A stretch of DNA of 64,000 nucleotides from JAVBQB01 sp031549265 (GTDB lineage Bacteria; Bacillota; Clostridia; Oscillospirales; JAVBQB01), in contig JAVBQB010000001.1 in the NCBI GenBank assembly GCA_031549265.1, positions 248,001 through 312,000 on the forward strand. The letters are read 5' to 3'. Every line of letters starts with the position of its first letter. The stretch's first letter is position 1. The position numbers were made by a program, and so were the translations under genes. Of the stretch, positions 9,596 to 17,069 are shown one piece after another. The notes beneath the pieces were generated by a model, which was not told the origin of the DNA, made no database searches, and saw only the letters and a list, made by a program, of their open reading frames with translations.

Positions 9596-10384
9596 CTATT
9601 CGACAGCTTCCGCGATGTAAACTGATGTCAGGAATACGAACACGCCCGCTTGTAACAGTGCGTCGAACATGTCAAACCATATTCCAACTGCGCCGGGAAG
9701 GATCCAGGGGAACGCTCCATAGAGAAGACCTATACAAATCGTCCCGCCGACCATGTTGCCGAAAAGACGAAGTGTAAGCGACAGGGGCCTTACGAGGTAG
9801 TCCAATATCTTTACGAAGAAGTTTATTGGAGAAGGCCTGTACCAGCTCTTAAGCCAGCCGACAAATCCCTTTGCTCTGAATTCGGATGCGATTACCAGAA
9901 CAATGGACATAATCGCTAAACACGCGGTCACGTTAATATTCTTGGTTGGTTGGTGAATGGGCAATTCGAAATGCTGGAGAGCGTGGTTGCCGGTTACCTG
10001 CACCCAGAAATCGCCGGACGGGAGAATGTTGAACAGGGCGGCTGCATTGGCAAGCAAAAGGTACAAAAACAGAGTGCCGAGATAAGGAACATAAGATCTG
10101 TAATAGTGGCTGCCTATAGTTTCCTTCATATAACTATAAGCGAATCCGACATATGCCTCCAGCCCATTTTGCAAGCCCGTGGGTACCGGTTTAAGGTTTC
10201 TTGTGCCTACCGCGGCAATAATTATCAGGACCGCCATTATCATCCAGGATACAATTACAGCGTCTGTGATGAAAGGTACACCACCTATGGATACATAAGT
10301 GTGCGATTCTATCAACGACGATGAGGATGAGTGCGCCGCGGCTGCGGCCGCTTCCTGAACTGGGGCTGAGAGTGGAATTGCCAT
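9596..10384 (-). CDS. atpB: F1Fo ATP synthase a subunit
   Basis: The 262-residue stator membrane subunit that lets ions reach the c-ring. It has about six membrane helices; the essential stator Arg is in PLSLTLRLFGNMVGG. The N-terminus carries an unusual low-complexity Ala/Ser stretch (residues about 11-24) before the first helix. AAGGCGG provides the ribosome binding site. It precedes atpE by 12 bases. Confidence 0.93.
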   Translation of the reverse strand: MAIPLSAPVQEAAAAAAHSSSSSLIESHTYVSIGGVPFITDAVIVSWMIMAVLIIIAAVGTRNLKPVPTGLQNGLEAYVGFAYSYMKETIGSHYYRSYVPYLGTLFLYLLLANAAALFNILPSGDFWVQVTGNHALQHFELPIHQPTKNINVTACLAIMSIVLVIASEFRAKGFVGWLKSWYRPSPINFFVKILDYLVRPLSLTLRLFGNMVGGTICIGLLYGAFPWILPGAVGIWFDMFDALLQAGVFVFLTSVYIAEAVE

Positions 10385-10447
10385 AGATCATACCGCCTTC
10401 TACATTAAATTTATATACAAACGGCACCAGATACTTAAAAATAAAAT

Positions 10448-10813
10448 TTATGTATTTCTGAATCTTCCCAAAAGGCCGGCAAAAACTATGACCATAGGGA
10501 AAGAGGTCAGCCCAATAGCAATACCAAAAAAAAGTCTGACGTTAAACATCGCAGCAACTGCCATCAGAGCGAATAAAACGACAAATGCCAGAATATACTG
10601 AAAAATCACGCGAGCTCTAGAACGTTTGCCTTGGTTTTGATTAACCATGAAAACAAAAGAACCGCGGAAAGCGCATACCTGCAGAAAGCTGAAAAAGCTG
10701 CCCGCAATCACGCCGATCGAAATAAACGGATTCCAAGAATCTATAATCAGCGCCGCTATCGCGATTGCGCCCGACAGAACGAGAGACCACAAAAAAAACT
10801 TGCGGACGATCAT
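10448..10813 (-). CDS. atpI: AtpI-like ATP synthase assembly protein
   Basis: A 121-residue protein with four predicted membrane helices at the head of the atp operon, the usual place of AtpI, which helps build the c-ring in other bacteria. Sequence similarity within this family is low, so position counts for much of the call. I chose the ATG at 10813 with GGTGAG upstream: the longer frame opens at TTG 10840, which would sit almost on the predicted transcription start. Confidence 0.75.
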   Translation of the reverse strand: MIVRKFFLWSLVLSGAIAIAALIIDSWNPFISIGVIAGSFFSFLQVCAFRGSFVFMVNQNQGKRSRARVIFQYILAFVVLFALMAVAAMFNVRLFFGIAIGLTSFPMVIVFAGLLGRFRNT

Positions 10814-10848
10814 GCTTCTCACCAGCTCTCTGGTTTTCAACTTTTGTT

Positions 10849-10877
10849 ATAATATACCGTACAAGATTAAATGTCAC
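10849..10877 (-). promoter_or_regulatory. sigma-A-type promoter of the atp operon
   Basis: Reading the minus strand, GTGACA (10877-10872) and TATTAT (10854-10849) are separated by exactly 17 bases. The predicted transcript starts near 10842, leaving a leader of about 30 bases before the atpI ATG. Confidence 0.75.
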
Positions 10878-11032
10878 TATACAAAATGCCCAAGTATCGG
10901 GCGAGAGACGTAAAAAAATTGTGAAGATTATTAATGAGATGTGAACAACTTTGGGCTCAATTGCACAAAAAGAGATATATATTCCAAAGATATCTTAATA
11001 TAACCTTGACAAAAAAATGCTTCACTATTTTA

Positions 11033-11061
11033 TTGACAAACCACAATCCTTGTGGTATTTT
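11033..11061 (+). promoter_or_regulatory. promoter of the YaaH/SatP gene with a palindrome in its spacer
   Basis: A TTGACA box at 11033-11038 and TATTTT at 11056-11061 are 17 bases apart. A second TTGACA occurs at 11006-11011 with a poorer downstream partner. The spacer of the main promoter contains the inverted repeat ACCACAA-TCC-TTGTGGT (11040-11056), which fills nearly the whole distance between the two boxes and looks like a repressor operator or a site for a spacer-twisting activator. Confidence 0.7.
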
Positions 11062-11103
11062 ATTTTAACGGTAAGATTTATTATATTGGAAGGAAATGAG
11101 ATC

Positions 11104-11730
11104 ATGAGCAACTCAATCTCAGATGTCAAAGTTGTCAACGCTGATCCCAGCGCAATCGGTTTATTCGGCCTCGCAATGGTCACGCTTGTCGCGTCTTCGC
11201 AGAAACTCGGAATTACGGAAGGTCTCTCTTATGTCATTCCTTGGGCGTTAATGCTTGGAGCCACGGCTCAGCTCCTCGCCGGAATTATTGACTTTAAGAG
11301 GAACAACTGTTTTGGCGCAACTGCTTTTTGCGGATATGCATTCTTTTGGTATGCCGTTGCCTTGTCCTGGCTGATCAACCTTGGTTTCTTCGGCGATGCG
11401 CTTAAAGGCGCGGTAGATACCAACCAGCTCGCTTTCGCGTTTGTCGGCTATTTCATCTTTACGTTCTTTATGACCATCGGATCGCTCGAGACCAACAAAG
11501 TCCTGCTTATCATCTTCATACTTATCGATTTCCTTTTCATTGGACTTTCGGTTTCTACGTTTATCAAAGAAGGCCCTGCACACGAGTTTTTCCACTATTT
11601 CGCAGCAATATCCGAGATGCTTATCGCTATCGTCTCCTTCTATGGATTCGCGGGTAATGTACTCAACACTCATTTTGGCCGCGTGTTCCTGCCGCTTGGC
11701 AAGCCTCTGGGCAAACTCAAAAAATCCTGA
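11104..11730 (+). CDS. GPR1/FUN34/YaaH (SatP) family acetate/succinate transporter
   Basis: A 208-residue protein with six predicted membrane helices and an N-terminal NADPSAIGLFGLAMVT segment that corresponds to the family NPAPLGL signature. Relatives move acetate and succinate together with protons, as hexameric channels. I start it at the ATG at 11104, which has AAGGAAATGAG upstream; an upstream in-frame ATG at 11017 lies inside the promoter. It stands alone between a promoter and a terminator, so it is likely regulated on its own, perhaps through the palindrome in its promoter. Confidence 0.88.
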   Translation: MSNSISDVKVVNADPSAIGLFGLAMVTLVASSQKLGITEGLSYVIPWALMLGATAQLLAGIIDFKRNNCFGATAFCGYAFFWYAVALSWLINLGFFGDALKGAVDTNQLAFAFVGYFIFTFFMTIGSLETNKVLLIIFILIDFLFIGLSVSTFIKEGPAHEFFHYFAAISEMLIAIVSFYGFAGNVLNTHFGRVFLPLGKPLGKLKKS

Positions 11731-11756
11731 TTACCGTTAATTCTTTTATGCATATT

Positions 11757-11796
11757 AATCAGCCTGCATACCGATTTGGTGTGCAGGCTGATTTTT
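11757..11796. terminator. terminator between the SatP-like gene and the rRNA methyltransferase
   Basis: A 12-base-pair stem AATCAGCCTGCA (11757-11768) / TGCAGGCTGATT (11782-11793) is followed by TTTTTT on the plus strand. Its 3' edge touches the stop codon of the convergent methyltransferase gene, so one hairpin may serve both. Confidence 0.85.
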
Positions 11797-12899
11797 TAGA
11801 AGTACATGAACAGGTTGCATTTAATCATACCGTTGTAAAGCTTTCTTTTCTTCACGGCGTTGGCGCCGAAGTGCTGTTCAAATTCGGGGTGCGGCGAGAG
11901 TATGTATGCCATGCTCTCTTTAATATTGTCAAAGGTCTGGCCAAAGGCGCGGTAAATACGTTCAGATTCCTGCAAGTCGCCCAGTCTCTCGCCATACGGC
12001 GGATTTGTGACAATAAGCGAGCCTGTGGGTACTCTCGATGCGGTCGCGTCGTCAGTTCTGAATTTGACCAACTCCCCTACCCCGGCCTTTTGCGCGTTGC
12101 TAATCGCGATAGCCACCGCTTTGGGGTCGTTATCACAGCCAGTAATGCTGTAGTCTCCGTCAAAATGCCGCACATCGTTCCGTGCCTTCTGCCACGTGGA
12201 ACTATCGATCCACGGCCAATGATTGGCGTCAAATTTGCGGTTTGCGCCCGGAGCGATATTTTTAGCGATCATCGCGGCTTCGATGGCAATTGTACCCGAG
12301 CCGCAGAACGGGTCTAGGAAGTTCCCCCGCCCGCGATATCTGGACAGGAGCACCATGGCGGCGGCGAGAGTTTCTCGAAGCGGCGCGGCGTTGCCGATGG
12401 CTCTGTAGCCGCGTTTATGCAGACCGACTCCTGATGTATCGAGATAGACGCTCACATTGTCCTTCATGATCGTGAATTTAATCTGAAAACGCTGGCCGGT
12501 TTCGTCAAACCAGTTGATATTGTATTTGCTTTTCAGCTGCTCGACTACGGCTTTTTTGATAATGGACTGGCAGTCCGGAACGCTGAAAAGCTTCGAATCC
12601 AGAGAGTGTCCGGAAACCGGAAAAACTCCGTCTTTGGGGATATAGTCGTGCCAGTCGATCGCGCGCACACCCTCGAACAGCTCGTCGAATGTCAGGGCGC
12701 GGAATTGCTTGAGCAGTATAAGCACGCGTTCGGCGCAGCGCAGCCTGATATTTGCCCGCGCGATGTCTTCAATACCGCCGGTGTAAAGAACTCTGCCGTT
12801 TTCGACATTTACATTATTGAATCCAAGCCTCTTCAGTTCATCCCCAACGATGGATTCCAGACCAAACAGACATGGAGACGCCAGTTGTAATTCAGCCAT
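11796..12899 (-). CDS. THUMP-domain class I rRNA/DNA N-methyltransferase (RlmL/YpsC-like)
   Basis: A 367-residue protein. An N-terminal ferredoxin-like and THUMP region (about residues 1-160) should bind RNA; the C-terminal Rossmann domain has the SAM-site segment FLDPFCGSGTIAIEAA and the catalytic motif IVTNPPYGERL, typical of guanine-N2 or adenine-N6 methyltransferases. The closest known relatives modify 23S rRNA (m2G2445 in RlmL). AAGGAG lies 5 bases before the ATG. Confidence 0.88.
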   Translation of the reverse strand: MAELQLASPCLFGLESIVGDELKRLGFNNVNVENGRVLYTGGIEDIARANIRLRCAERVLILLKQFRALTFDELFEGVRAIDWHDYIPKDGVFPVSGHSLDSKLFSVPDCQSIIKKAVVEQLKSKYNINWFDETGQRFQIKFTIMKDNVSVYLDTSGVGLHKRGYRAIGNAAPLRETLAAAMVLLSRYRGRGNFLDPFCGSGTIAIEAAMIAKNIAPGANRKFDANHWPWIDSSTWQKARNDVRHFDGDYSITGCDNDPKAVAIAISNAQKAGVGELVKFRTDDATASRVPTGSLIVTNPPYGERLGDLQESERIYRAFGQTFDNIKESMAYILSPHPEFEQHFGANAVKKRKLYNGMIKCNLFMYF

Positions 12900-12918
12900 T
12901 ATTGCTCCTTAATTCCTT

Positions 12919-12946
12919 AAAAAGACCCGCGGTTCAGCCGCGGGTC
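12919..12946 (-). terminator. terminator after hpf
   Basis: On the minus strand GACCCGCGG (12946-12938) pairs with CCGCGGGTC (12932-12924) and is followed by TTTTT. It separates hpf from the downstream methyltransferase gene. Confidence 0.85.
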
Positions 12947-12965
12947 ATAGCTATATAAATTATAC

Positions 12966-13502
12966 TCAGTCTTCTTCGATCATGCCGTATCCGCCGTCGT
13001 TACGCTTATATACAACAGCGAAGGCTTCGTTGTCGGACAGGTTTTTGAAAACGAAGAAGTGGTGACCCAGCAGATTCATCTGGAGAATTGCCTCCTCCGG
13101 AGACATGGGCTTGATCGAAAAACGTTTCGTGCGGATGAGATCGAATTCGACTTCCTCGTATACCTCCGGCGTGATGCCCTCGACCGCCGGTTCGCGCTCA
13201 AATGCGCCCTGGCGAAGACGTTTTTCCAGCCGGGTTTTGTTTTTGTGTATCTGGCGGACGATTGAGTCAATCGCGTTATCGATCGAACTGTACATATCCT
13301 GAGTACTCTCATGAGCGCGGAAATTGATACTCTCGTTCTGGACGGTAATCTCGACGTTATGGTTGCCGCGTTCAATACTGAATTTCAAATGCGCGGAAGC
13401 GTCCTTTTTGAAGTACTTATCCAGCTTTCCGACTTTCTTCTCAGCATACCTTTTCAATTCATCGGAAACCTCCATTTTTTTCCCGACCATATCGAATGTC
13501 AT
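12966..13502 (-). CDS. hpf: Ribosome hibernation promoting factor, long form
   Basis: A 178-residue protein, the length of the long HPF form that makes 100S ribosome dimers in stationary phase. The N-terminal domain (about 1-105) has the beta-alpha-beta fold that binds the decoding site; the C-terminal domain (about 120-178, with RTKRFSIKPMSPEEAILQMN and HHFFVFKN) drives dimerisation. AGGGAGAG lies upstream of the ATG. It sits between pyk and a terminator. Confidence 0.95.
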   Translation of the reverse strand: MTFDMVGKKMEVSDELKRYAEKKVGKLDKYFKKDASAHLKFSIERGNHNVEITVQNESINFRAHESTQDMYSSIDNAIDSIVRQIHKNKTRLEKRLRQGAFEREPAVEGITPEVYEEVEFDLIRTKRFSIKPMSPEEAILQMNLLGHHFFVFKNLSDNEAFAVVYKRNDGGYGMIEED

Positions 13503-13548
13503 AACGTATGCTCTCCCTTCGTGTTTTTATTTCATTAGCATTAGCTGA

Positions 13549-15300
13549 TTAAACTTTAGTAATACCGCTGTAAACCAATCCGCGCGCCGCGTCTATCGTA
13601 ACTGTTGATCCGCTTCTTAAAATCGAAGTCGCGTTCTGGGTGTTGCAGATGACCGGGATGTCGAGCAGAAGTCCGACTGTCGCCGCGTGGGAAGAAGCCC
13701 CGCCGATATCGGTGATGATGCCGCTGGTCTTCTTCAGTATACGCATAAGCTCATTGGTTGTCTCAGGAATGACGAGAATATCGCCCTCATTAAAGTTGCT
13801 CAGCGCGTCTTCTTCGTTTTTGCACACGCAAACCTGGCCTACAGCCGAATTGCGTGTGACACCTATTCCGCGGACGAGAACATGACCGACCGTATGCACT
13901 TTGATTAGGTTAGTGGTTCCGGATACGCCAAGAGGTACGCCGGCGGTAAGGACAACCATGTCGCCGAGAGAAATCAGGCCGGTGCTCAGCGATTGCTCAA
14001 TCGCGTGGTCAAACAAGTCGTCGGTGCCCGCCATGTCCTCAGTGAGCACCGGACAGACGCCCCATGAGAGGGAAAGCTGACGGAATACCCGCTGATCGGT
14101 GGTACAGCCGATTATCGGCGTTTCGGGGCGGTATTTGGAAATATATCTTGCCGTTGTTCCTGATTTAGTCACTGTTACAATGGCTTTCGCGCCCAAACTG
14201 TGCGCTGTGGAGCAGGTGGCGTAGCTGATGGCGTCGGTGACGTTTGCCAGTCCGCCGAACTCCACCTGGGAAAAGCGCTTTTTATAGTGGATGGCGGACT
14301 CGGTGCTCTCGGCGATACGGCGCATCGCGGCAAGCGCCTCGACGGGATATTTTCCGATAGAGGTTTCACCGGAGAGCATGATGGCGCTGGTTCCGTCGTA
14401 TATAGCGTTGGCGACGTCGGAAATCTCAGCACGGGTGGGCCTTGGATTATTGGTCATAGACTCGAGCATCTGAGTTGCGGTAATGCTCTTTTTGCCCTCC
14501 GAAACAGTGCGTTTTATAATCATCTTCTGTATGCGCGGCAGTTCCTCGTAGTTGATCTCGACACCCATATCTCCGCGGGCGATCATGATTCCGTCGCTGA
14601 CTTTAATGATTTCGTCGATGTTTTCGACGCCTTCGGAGTTCTCAATCTTGGAAATGATGTGTATGCCGTGGCCGCCGGCTTCTTCAACGATGCGGAGCAC
14701 GTCAAAAACATCGTCGGCGCACCGGACAAAAGACGCCGCAATATAGTCGAAACCGTTTTCGACTCCATACCTGATGTCCGCAATATCACGGTCGCTAAGG
14801 TACCTGAGACCCAATTTGACGCCGGGAACGTTGAGGCTCTTGTTATTGGATATCGGCCCGCCGACCAGTACGCGGCAGGAAATCGCCGTCTCGGAAACTG
14901 AAACTACCTCGAGCTCAAGCAAACCGTCATCAAGCAGAATCCGGTTGCCCGCGCCCACTTTCTGCGGCAGTGTCGGGCAGTTAATGTATGCCTCGTGGGC
15001 GGTACCTTCGCATTCCACGGTACTCAGCGTAAAGATATCGTTTTTCGCCAGCAGCGCTTTTCCGTCAATAAATTTGCCAAACCTGATTTCCGGGCCTTTT
15101 GTATCGAGCAGGAGCGCGACCGGTTTGCCAAGTTTTTCACGCATATTCTTGACCATTTCGACCCGCTTGCCGTGCTCTTCGTGAGATCCGTGAGAAAAAT
15201 TTAGCCGGGCGACATTCATGCCACCGGCAATAAGAGCTTCGAGCACTTCGGGCACGTCGGTCGCCGGGCCAAGGGTGCATACAATTTTAGTTTTGCGCAT
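13549..15300 (-). CDS. pyk: Pyruvate kinase with C-terminal PEP-utiliser swivel domain
   Basis: A 583-residue pyruvate kinase, which makes ATP and pyruvate from phosphoenolpyruvate at the end of glycolysis. It starts MRKTKIVCTLGPATD, has the active-site segment SDGIMIARGDMGVEI, and is about 110 residues longer than the minimal enzyme because it carries a C-terminal PEP-utilising mobile domain (GGASSHAA with the conserved His) as in many Bacillota. I chose ATG 15300 with TGGAGTGG upstream; an upstream ATG at 15324 does not fit the family. Pyk is 46 bases upstream of hpf. Confidence 0.96.
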   Translation of the reverse strand: MRKTKIVCTLGPATDVPEVLEALIAGGMNVARLNFSHGSHEEHGKRVEMVKNMREKLGKPVALLLDTKGPEIRFGKFIDGKALLAKNDIFTLSTVECEGTAHEAYINCPTLPQKVGAGNRILLDDGLLELEVVSVSETAISCRVLVGGPISNNKSLNVPGVKLGLRYLSDRDIADIRYGVENGFDYIAASFVRCADDVFDVLRIVEEAGGHGIHIISKIENSEGVENIDEIIKVSDGIMIARGDMGVEINYEELPRIQKMIIKRTVSEGKKSITATQMLESMTNNPRPTRAEISDVANAIYDGTSAIMLSGETSIGKYPVEALAAMRRIAESTESAIHYKKRFSQVEFGGLANVTDAISYATCSTAHSLGAKAIVTVTKSGTTARYISKYRPETPIIGCTTDQRVFRQLSLSWGVCPVLTEDMAGTDDLFDHAIEQSLSTGLISLGDMVVLTAGVPLGVSGTTNLIKVHTVGHVLVRGIGVTRNSAVGQVCVCKNEEDALSNFNEGDILVIPETTNELMRILKKTSGIITDIGGASSHAATVGLLLDIPVICNTQNATSILRSGSTVTIDAARGLVYSGITKV

Positions 15301-15415
15301 AAAACCACTCCAAATGATGATCAATATCCAAACAATTCTGAGCCTCGGCTGAGTCCTTGCTATGCATATATTCTACCCTAACCGAAGCAATTTTGCAAAC
15401 AGTTTCGAAAAAACT

Positions 15416-16021
15416 TTACCATTCGTTTATTTTTTCGACTGCTTTTTTATATAAATCATATCCATACAGAGCATTAATAATGTCAACCAGCGCGTTTGCG
15501 TTTAGTCTGGATGGAAGGCTGAGCTCTTTCAGCAATGCCGAGCGCTTCTGGTTGCTGTTTTCACCGCCGGATAGACCGTCGGCGAACAGATCAGTTTTGG
15601 TAACCTGACGTTCAGTTTTTGCGGGCATAGCATCGCGGTTTTCAATTGTCGCACCGGCGTCAAGCAGGGCTTTTATGATGACTTCGCTGTCCATACCCTC
15701 GACGCCAATAAGACCGTCTGCGGAGTATTGGCGCTTGCGGCGTTCTTTGCCCGCTATCTCGGGGATGTACGCCTGTTTGACGCGGCCGCCGGGCAATCTG
15801 CCTTTCAGGTGGTTACGGATTAAGAAACCCGCGCCGTCGCTGTCGGTGAGCAGAATGAGCCCCCTGGTTTCGGCCAGCCTGCGCAGAAGATCCAGCTTTT
15901 CATCGTTGGAAAAAATCCGAAAGCCCGACGTTTCAATGACGATAGCGTCAACTGCCCCACACAAAACGGCTTTGTCATAGCGCCCCTCGACGACGATTGC
16001 CTCACGCACTTTTGGTTTCAT
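15416..16021 (-). CDS. rnmV: Ribonuclease M5 (Toprim, with RNase M5 C-terminal domain)
   Basis: A 201-residue protein with a Toprim fold at the N-terminus (EAIVVEGRYDKAVL with the catalytic Glu, and LTDSDGAG with the DxD pair) and a C-terminal DUF4093/RNase M5 domain (residues about 125-201). RNase M5 matures the ends of 5S rRNA in Gram-positive bacteria. The start I use is ATG 16021; it overlaps the 3' end of holA by 20 bases, consistent with coupling. The frame is open upstream to 16132, but those codons lie inside holA. Confidence 0.85.
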   Translation of the reverse strand: MKPKVREAIVVEGRYDKAVLCGAVDAIVIETSGFRIFSNDEKLDLLRRLAETRGLILLTDSDGAGFLIRNHLKGRLPGGRVKQAYIPEIAGKERRKRQYSADGLIGVEGMDSEVIIKALLDAGATIENRDAMPAKTERQVTKTDLFADGLSGGENSNQKRSALLKELSLPSRLNANALVDIINALYGYDLYKKAVEKINEW

Positions 16022-17051
16022 CACACAACTCCGCAAGCAGGATTTCAAGTTCGCGCTGACTGTCTGAGCCGGTCGATTTAAGCGCGAGATCACACCGCGC
16101 GCAGAGAATGACGGAGTTTCTGCACCATTCAAGTGTCAGCCGCCTCGCGGTTTTTATTAGCCTCGCCGCGGGATAGGAAGAACGCAGAGCCCATAAATCC
16201 ATGATCAGCCGTTCGTCTCTCCCCTCTTCATAGGCCAGACGCGCGGAATAGACCTGCCGAAGCTGCCTGCATATGGCGGCGAGAATCGAGGTGGGCTGTT
16301 CGCGCATTTCCAGAAGGTCGCGCAGAATGGCGGTCGCTTTGCCGGGCTTGCGTTCAGAAACGGCGTCGGTGAGATCGAAAATGACGGCATCGATAACCGG
16401 AATAACCACCAGATCAATAGTTTCGCGGGTGATCTCGGAATGCTTGGAGACGGCCGCAAGCTTGTCGATCTCTGAGGACAGTCTGGTCATCAGATGCCCG
16501 CATTTGAAGAGCAGATAGTCGGAGGTATCGTGGCTGATGCTGCGCCCGTATTCCGCAAAGCGCCGGGATATCCAAGGGCGCAGCTCGGTAGCATCCTGAG
16601 CGGCGAACTCGACAATTTCTGCGGCAGCGGTCAGCCTTTTGTATGCCGCAGTCCGGGCGTCAGGTTTATATTCAATCGTGCAGTAGACGAAAACCAGACA
16701 GCAGTGATCCTGAGGCTCGCCAAGTATACGTTCGACAGCGGGTTGATACGCGGCGGGCGGCTTCGATACGTCAAAATCCGTGATGACAACCATTTTTCGA
16801 TCCGACATTGCGGGCAGCGTCTCAACGGCGTCAATCAGCTTGTCGGGAGTGAGCTCCGAAACATCGTAGCTGATATAATTGAACGCCTCGAAGCCCGGAG
16901 CAATCAGAGCCTGTTTCATTTTCGACAGGTAATGCCTGCGCAGATAGTCCTCCTCGCCGTGGAGAACGTATATCTGGCGCAGTGCTGACGACGCGATGTC
17001 GCTTTTAAGTTTTTTGAGCGACGTATCAGTCTTAACTGTTTTCTTCAACAT
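16002..17051 (-). CDS. holA: DNA polymerase III delta subunit
   Basis: A 349-residue clamp-loader subunit that opens the sliding clamp. It has the N-terminal IYVLHGEEDYLRRHYLSKMK segment with the degenerate nucleotide loop, the central AAA+-like lid region, and the C-terminal collar domain. It lies 18 bases behind comEC, a neighbour arrangement common in Bacillota, and overlaps rnmV. Confidence 0.92.
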   Translation of the reverse strand: MLKKTVKTDTSLKKLKSDIASSALRQIYVLHGEEDYLRRHYLSKMKQALIAPGFEAFNYISYDVSELTPDKLIDAVETLPAMSDRKMVVITDFDVSKPPAAYQPAVERILGEPQDHCCLVFVYCTIEYKPDARTAAYKRLTAAAEIVEFAAQDATELRPWISRRFAEYGRSISHDTSDYLLFKCGHLMTRLSSEIDKLAAVSKHSEITRETIDLVVIPVIDAVIFDLTDAVSERKPGKATAILRDLLEMREQPTSILAAICRQLRQVYSARLAYEEGRDERLIMDLWALRSSYPAARLIKTARRLTLEWCRNSVILCARCDLALKSTGSDSQRELEILLAELCDETKSA

Positions 17052-17069
17052 TAACCTCCATATCGGAGC

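Noticed and set aside
14200..14901. A long frame opposite pyk.
   Set aside because: It is the antisense shadow of pyruvate kinase, with no ribosome binding site or family.
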